From: an uncultured Myxococcales bacterium
Lineage (GTDB): Bacteria; Myxococcota_A; UBA9042
NCBI GenBank assembly: GCA_903929795.1
Contig: CAIYWC010000153.1
Location: 1 to 63,885, forward strand
Length of the DNA stretch: 63,885 nucleotides
Direction of reading: 5' to 3'
The notes under the pieces were generated by a model. That model was given only the letters and a program-made list of their open reading frames with translations. It made no database searches and was not told the origin of the DNA. Each line of letters starts with the position of its first letter. Position 1 is the first letter of the stretch. This document shows positions 46,616 to 54,903 of the stretch, piece by piece. The translations under genes were made by a program, and so were the position numbers.

Positions 46616-46924
46616 CCGTGTGCCTTGGCCGTTGGGCACGGCGCGGCGCGGAGTCTACACAGGCTGATCCAAAACGAACACCAGGTTTGGTCTGCCAAGC
46701 CCGCGGTGTGAGGCGCGCGTATTTCCGTGCGCGGGCCCATCGGGCAAGCGTAAGCGCGCCAGCGACCGCCCCGAGCCGCGCGCGAGCACCGCGGCGTGGC
46801 TCCCGACGGGCGCACCGCAGGTCGGAACATCCCGAAACCGAAAACCACCCGGCCCGCGACTCACTTTTTGTCACCGTTTGACCTATCCTCGCCGCGCTTC
46901 TACGATCCGCAGCCCGAGGCCCGC
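46616..46924. other. 309-bp divergent intergenic region
   Basis: This lies between the flippase (minus) and a GT2 gene (plus). It is GC-rich and contains several short open frames with Arg/Ala-rich products that look non-coding. The only convincing signal is the promoter at 46878-46906. No hairpin with a T-run was seen. Confidence 0.5.
46878..46906 (+). promoter_or_regulatory. Sigma-70 promoter for the second glycosyltransferase pair
   Basis: TTGACC (46878-46883), a 17-bp spacer and TACGAT (46901-46906). It sits 18 bp before the TTG start at 46925, so the transcript leader is very short and the ribosome site (GAGG) falls almost at the 5' end. Confidence 0.5.
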
Positions 46925-47767
46925 TTGACCGAACATCCCGCACAAGTTGGCATTGTCATTCCGGTATACGGCCATTTTGACCTGCTGGAGGCCTGCCTGC
47001 GGAGCGTCCTGGCCCAGGACGGCCCGGCGTGGCGCGCGGTCGTGGTGGACGATGGCTCGCCACAGGGGCACGCGGCGGATGTCGTCGCAGCGCTGGGCGA
47101 TCCGCGCATCAAGACCGTGCGGCATGACGCGAATCGCGGGCTGGCGGCGAGCCGCAACACCGGCGTGCAGCACTTGGACACACCGTGGATCCTGCCGTTT
47201 GACGGCGACGACCTGATGCCGCCTGGCGCGCTTTCAGCGCTCTGGCAGGGCGCGCAAACTCCGGATGTCGATTGCGTTTTTGGCGACCTTGAGCTCTTTG
47301 GCACCCAGTCCGGCCGGCTGCACTACGTTGTCCGGCCGCCCGGCACCATCGTGTTCAGCCAGTGGCTGCCCGGTGCCGGCACGCTGATGCGCCGCGCCTT
47401 GTGGGCGCGCACCGGCGGCTGGAGCGAGCTGGATATCTTCAGATTTGGCAATGAAGACTGGGACTTCTGGCTGGGCGTCACCGCAGCTGGGCCGTTCAAG
47501 GCGGTTCACGTCGACGCGCTGACGTACCGCTACCGCCGCCGGGCCGCGTCGCTCAGCCTCAGCTCCATGCGCGACAACGAGTGGCAGACGCGCCTGGCGA
47601 TGGTCGAACGCCACCCGACCGTCTTTGGCCAATACGGCGGCGCGCGGGCGTTTGTCTGGGCGGGCGTCTGGAAAACCGTGCGCGCCCGCCTGCGCGCGGG
47701 GCACATGGGCGGCGCGTGGGCGCACTGGCGCGAGGCGTGGTCGGGCACGCGCGGACGGCTGCCATGA
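46925..47767 (+). CDS. Glycosyltransferase family 2
   Basis: 280 aa from a TTG with GAGG seven bases upstream; the longer in-frame extension back to 46796 has no GT2 homology features. The core is 'VGIVIPVYGHFDLLEACLRS', 'AVVVDDGSPQGHAADVV', 'NRGLAASRNTGVQHLDTPWI' and 'PFDGDDLMPPGAL', with 'GNEDWDFWLG' in the acceptor half. It is translationally coupled to the next gene by an ATGA overlap. Confidence 0.86.
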   Translation: MTEHPAQVGIVIPVYGHFDLLEACLRSVLAQDGPAWRAVVVDDGSPQGHAADVVAALGDPRIKTVRHDANRGLAASRNTGVQHLDTPWILPFDGDDLMPPGALSALWQGAQTPDVDCVFGDLELFGTQSGRLHYVVRPPGTIVFSQWLPGAGTLMRRALWARTGGWSELDIFRFGNEDWDFWLGVTAAGPFKAVHVDALTYRYRRRAASLSLSSMRDNEWQTRLAMVERHPTVFGQYGGARAFVWAGVWKTVRARLRAGHMGGAWAHWREAWSGTRGRLP

Positions 47768-48699
47768 AGCTGGCGGTGCTGGTCCTGGCGCACAAGCTGC
47801 CGCAGCAGCTGCACTGGCTCGTCGCGCTGCTGCAGGCGCCGGACGTGGCCATTTTCGTGCACGTGGACGCCGCGTCCCAGGCAATCACCCCGGCCGACCT
47901 GGCGCAGCTGGCCGCGCAGGCCAACGTGCACTGCTTGGCGCAGCGGCGGATGGTCCACTGGGGCAATTTCCAACAAATTCAAGCTACTTGGGACCTGCTC
48001 CGCGCCGCGCACGCACACGGGCCGTTCGACCGCTACGTGCTGGTCAGCGGCCAGGACCTGCCGCTGATGCCGCCCGAGGCGATGCTGGCGTTTTTTCAGA
48101 ACGAGCCGGATACGCAATTTCTTGAATATTTTCAATTGCCTGCGCCAGATCGCTGGAGTGGCGCGGGCGGATTGGACCGCCTGGAGCTGTACTGGCTCGA
48201 CCCGCCGCTGGACGGCCTGAACCGGCTGCTGCACGGCGCACAGCGGCGGCTGGGCTGGCGGCGGCGGCTGGACGGCGGGGTCTTTCACGGCGGCGCGAAT
48301 TGGTTCAACCTGACCGGGCCATGCGTGGCGTGGCTGCTGGACTATGTTGCGAAAAACACAAGATTTTTTGAGCAGTTTCGCCATTCCCGCTGCGCCGACG
48401 AGATCATCGTCCAAACGCTGGTCTTACGCTCGCCGTTCGCCGCGCAGGCCGTGCCGGAGCCGCTGCGGTTCGTCAACTGGACCGACGGCCCGGAGTTCCC
48501 GCGCACGCTGCGGATGGCCGATCTCCCGGCGATTCTGGCCGCGCCCCGGGCGCTGTTCGCCCGCAAGTTTGACCCGGCCGTGGACGCGGAGGTCGGCCCC
48601 GCCGTCGTGTCCGCCGCGTGGCAGCGCTACCGCCACCACCAAGATCCACCACCAGTTTCCGCCCGGGCCGCTGATTCTGGATGCAGTTCAAGGAGCTAG
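47764..48699 (+). CDS. GT14-like (core-2/I-branching family) glycosyltransferase
   Basis: 311 aa. It shows the features of core-2/I-branching beta-1,6-N-acetylglucosaminyltransferases: 'LAVLVLAHKLPQQLHWLVAL', 'DVAIFVHVDAAS', 'VHWGNFQQIQATWDLL', 'YVLVSGQDLPLMP' and 'GANWFNLTGPCVAWLLDYV'. Bacterial members add branching GlcNAc or xylose in surface polysaccharides. The last ~20 residues are low-complexity. The ATG overlaps the stop of the GT2 gene before it. Confidence 0.85.
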   Translation: MKLAVLVLAHKLPQQLHWLVALLQAPDVAIFVHVDAASQAITPADLAQLAAQANVHCLAQRRMVHWGNFQQIQATWDLLRAAHAHGPFDRYVLVSGQDLPLMPPEAMLAFFQNEPDTQFLEYFQLPAPDRWSGAGGLDRLELYWLDPPLDGLNRLLHGAQRRLGWRRRLDGGVFHGGANWFNLTGPCVAWLLDYVAKNTRFFEQFRHSRCADEIIVQTLVLRSPFAAQAVPEPLRFVNWTDGPEFPRTLRMADLPAILAAPRALFARKFDPAVDAEVGPAVVSAAWQRYRHHQDPPPVSARAADSGCSSRS

Positions 48700-48711
48700 A
48701 CGAAATTGGCC

Positions 48712-48726
48712 CGAAGGCGACCTTCG
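48712..48726 (+). terminator. Small stem-loop after the glycosyltransferase genes
   Basis: CGAAGG-CGA-CCTTCG: a perfect 6-bp stem with a 3-base loop, 12 bp after the stop at 48699. There is no T-run, so termination by this element alone is uncertain. Confidence 0.35.
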
Positions 48727-48742
48727 CAGTCGTCGAGGGTCG

Positions 48743-48766
48743 ATTTCGGCGCGGCGACGCCGAAAT
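48743..48766 (+). terminator. Strong stem-loop after the glycosyltransferase genes
   Basis: ATTTCGGCG (48743-48751), loop CGGCGA, CGCCGAAAT (48758-48766): a perfect 9-bp stem. It has no T-run, and may act as a 3'-end protecting or Rho-assisted structure rather than an intrinsic terminator. Confidence 0.4.
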
Positions 48767-49025
48767 GCGCCGGAATCGGCAGATCCGGGGCCGGCCACCG
48801 CGTTGACGCCGCGGATTGAACCTGCGAAACAGGGCCGCGCGCCTGAATTGCCGGGCACCGCAGCGCGTTGCCAGCAGCGGCGCCGCCGGGCGCGTGTCGG
48901 ACCGCCGCCGGCACCTTGCGTCCAGACCGCGGCTGCGGGCTGGCAACCGTCCGAAATCACGCGGATAAACTTCGCGGAGCGCGTGCGCGGTTGGAACCCA
49001 CATCCCTCCCGGAGGTCAGCCTCGC

Positions 49026-51548
49026 ATGTCGCACGATCCCAGCCAGCCACCCGTTTCTGACCGCCTGGCCCGCAGCTACGCTCGCTGGACCGGTGCGCGG
49101 CCGTTCCTATCGCTCGCCATCATCCTGACGATTTCCGGGCTGTGCGGCTGGTATGGCGCCGGCATCCAAATCCGCAGTCAAATGGAGGACTTGTTCCCCG
49201 ATTCCACGCCCGCGGTGATGATCGCCCGCGAGGCCCGCAAGACGCTGAAATCGCCGTCACAGATGCAGATGGTCTTTGGCAGCGCGAATTCTGCCGCCAA
49301 CCGCCGGCTCGCCACGGATTTCTGCGCGCGGGTCAGCCAGTGGCCGGACGTGGCGGCGGTGGAATGCCACCGCGACGTGGCATTTTTCCGCAAGAATGCT
49401 GCGCTGTTCCTGAGTCCCAACGAGCTCCAGGACATGGAGCGGGACGTCCGCGACCTGATCAAGGACGCGACCCAGAAGGAGTTCACCGGCGACGAGCTGA
49501 CCGCGGGCCTGGACGAACCGGCGACGCCGACGGGGCTGCCGGGCGATGCGTCGGTAGCGACGGGCGGCGCCAAGCCGGCGCGAAAGTCCAAGCTGCCGAG
49601 CGAAGAGGAGCTGAAAAAACACTTTGGCGAAGCGGACATCCGCGAATGGGTCGAGTCGCCGGAAGGCAACGCGCTGGGCATCAAGATCTTTCCGACTTTT
49701 GCGCCGTCGGACATGGAGCACGGTGGAGAATTTCTCAATCGTGTCAATGCCTTGCTCAAGGAGCTGAATGAACAGAGGTACGCGCCGGACATGGTGCACG
49801 TCATCTCGGGCGATTACGCCGAGCTGCGCCAGGAGGTGGACCGCATCCAGGGCGACCTGGTGTTCACGTCGCTGGCGGCGTTGTTGGTGATTGCGATCAT
49901 CCACGTCAGCCACTTCCGCCGCATCCGCTCGCTGATCCTGATGTCCGTGCCGCTGCTGGTGGGCACCGCGCTGACGCTGGCTTTTGCCCGCGGCGCCGTG
50001 GGCTACATGAACATGGTCACGGCGTTCATCTTCTCGATGATGTTCGGAATGGGCAATGATTTCAATGTCTATACGCTGAGCCGTTATCTGGAGGAGCGCG
50101 CCGCAGGCCATGAGCCACAAGAAGCCGTGGAGCGCACGATGGCCGGCCTCTGGGGCGCGCTGGGCCAAGCAGCGGCGACGACGACGGTCGCGTTCTTTGC
50201 GCTGATTGTCCTTGAGTTTCGCGGATTTTCGCAGTTCGGGCTGATCGCGGGCGTCGGCGTCGGGCTGTCGCTTTTTGCCACGCTGGGGCTGTTTCCGCCG
50301 CTCATCATGGCGCTGCACCGCATCTGGCCGGATCCGCCGCCCAAGGCGGAGCACGTGGAAGGCGCGAAGTGGCTGGGCTGGTTTGCCCAGCCGCGAATTG
50401 CGCGCATCACCTTGATTGGACTAGGGATTGTCACGGTGCTGTCCTTGTACAACGCCGCGGGCTTCGAGTTCGAGACCGACATGCGCAAGCTGCGCAACCA
50501 GGAGCGGCCATCGACCACCAAGCACGTGGATACGCCGCAGGAGCTGGCGTTTTACCGCTACCGGACGTACGCGGAGCGCGGCACGGACACGCCGATCCTC
50601 GCGGTGACCGACTCGCTGGAGGACGCCGGCATCGTGCACGACCAGCTGGACGCGATGATGGCCAAGGCCAAGGCGGAAGGAAAAACGTCGCGAATTCAGC
50701 GCATTTTATCCGTCCAGACGTTCGTGCCCAAGCAACAGGCGCAGAAGATGGTGGTGGTGGAGCGCATCCGGACGCTCATCAACCAGAAGCTGGAGTTGCT
50801 GCACGGCGAGGATCGCGCGGAAGCCGAGCGAGCGCTCAAGTGGCTGGAATGTAAACCGTTTACCGCGAACGACCTGCCGGATTTCGTCCGCAAGCGCTTC
50901 CTGGATCAGCACGACAAGCTCGGCCGGTTCGTGGTGATTTGGGCCAGCGGCAACCTGGCGGAGGCCAAATCCGTGCAGGAAGTGATCGACCAAATCGGCA
51001 CTTTCCACGTCGGCAACAAGGTCTACCACAGCACCGCGTCTTTCTTCATCCTGGCGGAAGCGGACAGCATCGTGCGCAAGGAGGGCCCGATCGCAGTGGT
51101 GCTCGCGACCATCGCGACGTTCGCCGTCGTGTTCTGGTACTTCCGCTCGCTGTGGCTGCTTGTCTACTCGTTCATCGCGCTCACGGCGTCGTTCGTCATC
51201 TTCCTCGGCATCGCGCGCGGCATGGGCCTGGAGCTGAACCTGTTCTCCGTGACGACGCTGCCCGGCATCGTGGGCATCGGCATCGACGGCGTGACGCACA
51301 TCCTGCACCGCTGGGACGAGGAGGGCGAAAACGCCAATGTCCAGAAGATCTTACAGCAAGTCGGCGGCGCAGCGTGGGTGGCGCTGCTTGTGACAATGGC
51401 CGGCTTTGCCGCGCTTTTGTTCCAGCCCAACCGCGGGCTGCAAACCATGGCGTGGATGGCGACAATCGGCCTGCTCGTGTCCTGTCTCGTGTCCAACGTG
51501 CTGACCGGAGCGATGCTGACGATCATGCCGCCCAAGCGCAAGAAATAG
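49026..51548 (+). CDS. RND/MMPL-family transporter
   Basis: 840 aa, inner membrane. Two halves each have one helix followed by a large periplasmic loop and a five-helix block: helix 1 (~28-46), loop ~47-275, helices ~277-430; then helix (~455-475), loop, helices ~690-835. Conserved MMPL motifs are 'FIFSMMFGMGNDFNVYTLSR' and 'TTLPGIVGIGIDGVTHILHR'. The layout resembles hopanoid/lipid exporters (HpnN type) and SSD proteins. Proton-driven export of a lipid is likely, but the substrate is unknown. No periplasmic adaptor gene is adjacent. The 3' end converges with the acyltransferase gene (6-bp gap). Confidence 0.88.
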   Translation: MSHDPSQPPVSDRLARSYARWTGARPFLSLAIILTISGLCGWYGAGIQIRSQMEDLFPDSTPAVMIAREARKTLKSPSQMQMVFGSANSAANRRLATDFCARVSQWPDVAAVECHRDVAFFRKNAALFLSPNELQDMERDVRDLIKDATQKEFTGDELTAGLDEPATPTGLPGDASVATGGAKPARKSKLPSEEELKKHFGEADIREWVESPEGNALGIKIFPTFAPSDMEHGGEFLNRVNALLKELNEQRYAPDMVHVISGDYAELRQEVDRIQGDLVFTSLAALLVIAIIHVSHFRRIRSLILMSVPLLVGTALTLAFARGAVGYMNMVTAFIFSMMFGMGNDFNVYTLSRYLEERAAGHEPQEAVERTMAGLWGALGQAAATTTVAFFALIVLEFRGFSQFGLIAGVGVGLSLFATLGLFPPLIMALHRIWPDPPPKAEHVEGAKWLGWFAQPRIARITLIGLGIVTVLSLYNAAGFEFETDMRKLRNQERPSTTKHVDTPQELAFYRYRTYAERGTDTPILAVTDSLEDAGIVHDQLDAMMAKAKAEGKTSRIQRILSVQTFVPKQQAQKMVVVERIRTLINQKLELLHGEDRAEAERALKWLECKPFTANDLPDFVRKRFLDQHDKLGRFVVIWASGNLAEAKSVQEVIDQIGTFHVGNKVYHSTASFFILAEADSIVRKEGPIAVVLATIATFAVVFWYFRSLWLLVYSFIALTASFVIFLGIARGMGLELNLFSVTTLPGIVGIGIDGVTHILHRWDEEGENANVQKILQQVGGAAWVALLVTMAGFAALLFQPNRGLQTMAWMATIGLLVSCLVSNVLTGAMLTIMPPKRKK

Positions 51549-51554
51549 ACGTAG

Positions 51555-52421
51555 TTACGAGGCGCTGACCTCGGCCTGCACCGCCGCCTGCACCCGCGCC
51601 AGCGCGCCCGCGAGCGCGGCATCCGACCCGTCGCCGAACAGCTCGGCGGCTGGCAACGGCGCGCCGATCCGCAGCCGCACCGTCCACGGCAGCCAGGGCA
51701 GAAACGTCAGCGGCGAGCCCAGCCACAGCCACACCGCCAACGCGCGCCACGGCCACGTCACCGGCAGCCACGCCACGAGCGCGAGCGCGCCCGCGAGCCC
51801 AAGCAGCGACACGCCCCACCGCTTCACGCCCAGCAACAGCCGCGGCACCAGCAGCACCCACGCCAGCCAGCGCCCGCGCAGCAGGATCGGCGCCGTGAAC
51901 GCCGCACCGCGAATGCCCAACGGCACGATCGCCACGCCCGCGGTCCGGGCGATGCGCAAGAACCCCACGCGGCCGGCGAAATCGACGCGCCCGGCTTGGC
52001 AGATCGGCCGCAGCGACTCGTGATCGCCGCCGGGAAACACGAGAATCGGCACGCCGCCCGCCAGCGTCGCCGCCGCCGCGTCATAGGTGGAGGGAATCGT
52101 GCCGAGCTGGCGGTGAACGGCCGACAGCGGCCAGACGTGGAACCCGATCGGCAAGGCAAAGCCGGCGAGCGGCCGCTGCGGTCCCGCGTCGCGCAGGTAG
52201 AGCGCCAAAAAGCTGAGGATTTCCGCGGCGCCAACCCCCGCCGAGTGGTTCGCCACCAGCAGGAACGGTGCGCCCACAGGCAGCTGTTCCAGGCCCGTCA
52301 GCGTCGGCCGCCACAGCACGCGGACAACCGGCAGCAGGTACCGCTGCACAAGCGCGGCAAAATGCGGCGCGACGCGGCACGGCTGCGCGACCTGGACGGT
52401 GGCCCGGCGATCGTGGCCCAC
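51555..52421 (-). CDS. Acyltransferase-like protein (PlsC/DGAT-like)
   Basis: 288 aa from a GTG with AGGGG six bases upstream. The region 'FLLVANHSAGVGAAEILSFL' and 'GGVPILVFPGGDHESLRP' match blocks I and III of glycerolipid acyltransferases. In the usual HX4D motif the Asp five positions after the His is Gly here, so catalysis may differ, as in DGAT-like relatives. Two hydrophobic segments lie at ~185-240 ('GVSLLGLAGALALVAWLPVT'). It is 9 bp downstream of an SDR gene and converges with the RND transporter, suggesting lipid metabolism. Confidence 0.75.
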   Translation of the reverse strand: MGHDRRATVQVAQPCRVAPHFAALVQRYLLPVVRVLWRPTLTGLEQLPVGAPFLLVANHSAGVGAAEILSFLALYLRDAGPQRPLAGFALPIGFHVWPLSAVHRQLGTIPSTYDAAAATLAGGVPILVFPGGDHESLRPICQAGRVDFAGRVGFLRIARTAGVAIVPLGIRGAAFTAPILLRGRWLAWVLLVPRLLLGVKRWGVSLLGLAGALALVAWLPVTWPWRALAVWLWLGSPLTFLPWLPWTVRLRIGAPLPAAELFGDGSDAALAGALARVQAAVQAEVSAS

Positions 52422-52430
52422 GGCAATCCC

Positions 52431-53351
52431 CTATGGCAGCTTGGCGACGATCTGCTCGGAGACGTCCCAGAGCTTGCGCGCGAGCGCGGCGTCATCCGCA
52501 TCCGGCCGCGACTTGGCAACGTTGCAATCCGCGAAATACTTTCCGGAAATGCCCGCCACCGCCGGATGGACGGAGACGTAGACTTCAGTCGCCGCGCCCT
52601 GCGCCACGGACTTGAGCGCGATCTTGTCGCTCAGGCCAAAGAGGAACTGCAGCACCGGGTTCATGTGCCGGCCGAGGTTGGTCTGGATCACGCCGGGATG
52701 CACGGCATTGGCGGTCTGCTGCGTGCCGGCAAAACGCCGCGCGAGCTCCTTGGCGAACAGCAGGTTGGCGAATTTCGACTGGCCGTACTGCTTCCAGCTG
52801 ACGTAGCCCCTTTCGCCGCTCAGGTTGTCAAATTCGATGCCGCCCTTGGGCGCCAGCCCGTGGCCCGCGCTGGACAGCATGACGACCCGGCCGGTCGCCG
52901 TAAGCTGCCCGAGCAGCCCGGTGACGAGGATGAAGTGGCCGATATGGTTGGTGAAAAACTGCAGCTCGTAGCCGAAAGCCTGCTGCAGCTTGGGCAGCGC
53001 CATGATGCCGGCGTTGCACAAGATGACGTCCAACTGCAGCCCCGCCGCGTTCACGCTCGCCACGCACGCGCGCACGCTCGCGGGGTCGGCCAGCTCGCAG
53101 GCCAGCGGCACGGTGTCGCCCTGCACGCTCGCGCAAGCCGCTTTGGCCTTCTCCAGCGTGCGCGCCGTGCCGATCACCCGCGCGCCGCGCAGGGCCAGGA
53201 CCCGCAACGCTTCATGGCCCAAGCCGGAGTTGCAGCCGGTCACGAGAATCGTCGTGCCGGTCAGATCCAAGCCAGCGGTGACGTCTTCCGCCGTGGAACC
53301 ATAGCCAAATCCGCTGAAGCCTTTGCCGGCGAACAACGCGTACAGGGACAT
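52431..53351 (-). CDS. Short-chain dehydrogenase/reductase (retinol-dehydrogenase-like)
   Basis: 306 aa with GGAGG five bases before the ATG. The cofactor motif 'TTILVTGCNSGLGHEALRVL' (TGxxxGxG), 'LCNAGIMALP' and catalytic Ser ('VVMLSSAGHG') and Tyr-x3-Lys ('WKQYGQSKFANLLFAKEL') are all present. The form is closest to WW-domain-oxidoreductase or retinol dehydrogenase-like SDRs, which reduce or oxidise hydrophobic alcohols and ketones. The first ~25 residues form a short extra N-terminus. Transcribed with the acyltransferase-like gene. Confidence 0.9.
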   Translation of the reverse strand: MSLYALFAGKGFSGFGYGSTAEDVTAGLDLTGTTILVTGCNSGLGHEALRVLALRGARVIGTARTLEKAKAACASVQGDTVPLACELADPASVRACVASVNAAGLQLDVILCNAGIMALPKLQQAFGYELQFFTNHIGHFILVTGLLGQLTATGRVVMLSSAGHGLAPKGGIEFDNLSGERGYVSWKQYGQSKFANLLFAKELARRFAGTQQTANAVHPGVIQTNLGRHMNPVLQFLFGLSDKIALKSVAQGAATEVYVSVHPAVAGISGKYFADCNVAKSRPDADDAALARKLWDVSEQIVAKLP

Positions 53352-53493
53352 GCGACCTCCCAAACTGCGCCGTGACGGGCACGCGCGCACTGTGCGGGAG
53401 CGCCACGGTCGCGTCAACCCGGCGCCGGCATTCGTGCTAGACTGGCGGCGGCATCGCCATTTCGGCAAGCCCTGGCACCTGGCGGACGCGGAC

Positions 53494-54903
53494 ATGACGA
53501 GCGAAACTCAAGCGCAGCTTCCCGCGGATTTTGCCGCGCTCGGGCTGACGGCGGCGTCACAGCGCGTCGTGCAGGAGCTGGGATTTCGCCAGCTGACGCC
53601 GATCCAGGCCCAGAGCCTGCCCGTGCTGCTGCGCGGGGACGACCTGGTCGGGCAATCGGCCACGGGCAGCGGCAAAACCGTGGCGTTCGCGCTGCCGCTG
53701 CTGGACCGGCTGGAGCTGGCCGACCGCCGGCTGCAGGCGCTGGTGCTCTGTCCGACCCGCGAACTGGCGGCGCAGGTCGCGGTCGCGATTCGCACGCTGG
53801 GACGGCACCGGCCGGGGCTGCGCGTGCTGGTGCTGGCCGGCGGGATGCCGTCCGGGCCGCAGCGCAAAGCGCTCGACGAAGGCGTGCACGTCGCGGTCGG
53901 GACGCCGGGGCGCGTGCAGGACCACCTGAACCGCGGGCTGGACGTCAGCGGCGTGCGGACCGCGGTGCTGGACGAGGCGGATCGGATGCTCGACATGGGC
54001 TTTCAGGACGCGGTCGAGGCGATCCTGCGGACCTTGCCGGTTGAACGGCAAACGCTGTTCTTTTCAGCGACTTTTCCGCAGTCGATCGCCGCGATGAGCC
54101 GCAACTGGCAGCGCAACCCGGTGCACGTGACCATCGTCGAGGCGGACAGCGCGCAGCCGGCGATCCGGCAAATCGTGCACCTGGTGCCGGTCGAGGCGCG
54201 GCAGGCGGCGCTGGAGGCCGTGTTGCGGGCGCACGCGCCGGCGTCGGCGCTGGTGTTTTGCAACCTGAAGGCGTCTGTGCGCGAAGTCGCGGCGGCGCTG
54301 ACCCGCGCGGGCTTTGTGGCGGACGCCCTGCACGGCGATCTGGAACAGCGCGATCGCGATCGCGTGCTGGCGAAATTGCGCAATGGAACCACGCAGTTCC
54401 TGGTCGCGACCGACGTGGCGGCGCGCGGCCTGGACATCGCCGGGCTGGCGGCGGTCATCCATTACGAGTTCCCCGCGGCGCCGGATGCCTACGTGCACCG
54501 CATCGGCCGGACGGGGCGGGCAGGCGCGCCGGGCTTGGCGATTGCGCTGGTGACGCCGCGCGATCAGGCGCGGTTGGCGGCGTGTGCGGCGGTGGCGGGT
54601 GGCGCGATGGAGCGGCTGCCGCTGCCGACGCGCGCAGCCACGACGCAGGCGCCTGCGGGCCAGCCGACGGCGATGGAGACGCTGTTCATCAGCGGCGGCC
54701 GCAAGGACAAGCTGCGGGCCAGCGACATCCTGGGCGCGCTGACGGGCGAGGCGCACGTGCTGGCGACGGACATCGGCCGCATCGAGATCAGCGACCGGTT
54801 CACTTACGTGGCGCTGACGCCGCGCGTGCTGGCAAAATTGCTAAAAGATTGTGAGGGATTGCGCATCAAAGGCCGGAATTTTCGCATCGAGCGGGTGCAA
54901 TAG
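53494..54903 (+). CDS. dbpA: DEAD-box RNA helicase DbpA
   Basis: 469 aa. All DEAD-box motifs are visible: Q motif 'FRQLTPIQAQSLP', I 'ATGSGKT', Ia 'PTRELAAQ', II 'DEADRML', III 'FFSATFP', V 'ATDVAARGLD' and VI 'HRIGRTGRAG'. The C-terminal ~75 residues ('ETLFISGGRKDKLRASDILG', 'IEISDRFTYVAL') are the DbpA RNA-binding domain that recognises hairpin 92 of 23S rRNA. DbpA acts in late 50S subunit assembly. A TAGACT -10-like box lies at 53438-53443. srkA begins directly after its stop. Confidence 0.93.
   Translation: MTSETQAQLPADFAALGLTAASQRVVQELGFRQLTPIQAQSLPVLLRGDDLVGQSATGSGKTVAFALPLLDRLELADRRLQALVLCPTRELAAQVAVAIRTLGRHRPGLRVLVLAGGMPSGPQRKALDEGVHVAVGTPGRVQDHLNRGLDVSGVRTAVLDEADRMLDMGFQDAVEAILRTLPVERQTLFFSATFPQSIAAMSRNWQRNPVHVTIVEADSAQPAIRQIVHLVPVEARQAALEAVLRAHAPASALVFCNLKASVREVAAALTRAGFVADALHGDLEQRDRDRVLAKLRNGTTQFLVATDVAARGLDIAGLAAVIHYEFPAAPDAYVHRIGRTGRAGAPGLAIALVTPRDQARLAACAAVAGGAMERLPLPTRAATTQAPAGQPTAMETLFISGGRKDKLRASDILGALTGEAHVLATDIGRIEISDRFTYVALTPRVLAKLLKDCEGLRIKGRNFRIERVQ

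Larger units (their letters stand above)
48700..49025. other. 326-bp intergenic region with two hairpins
   Basis: No gene is supported: short ORFs on both strands are Arg/Gly-rich and lack ribosome sites. The first 70 bp contain two perfect stem-loops (48712-48726 and 48743-48766), probably marking the 3' end of the glycan transcript. Near the right end GGAGG precedes the ATG of the transporter by about 11 bp. Confidence 0.5.

Noticed and set aside
48688..49050. 120-aa minus-strand ORF in the 326-bp gap
   Set aside because: Arg/Gly/Ala-rich product, no ribosome site, and it would cross the transporter start.
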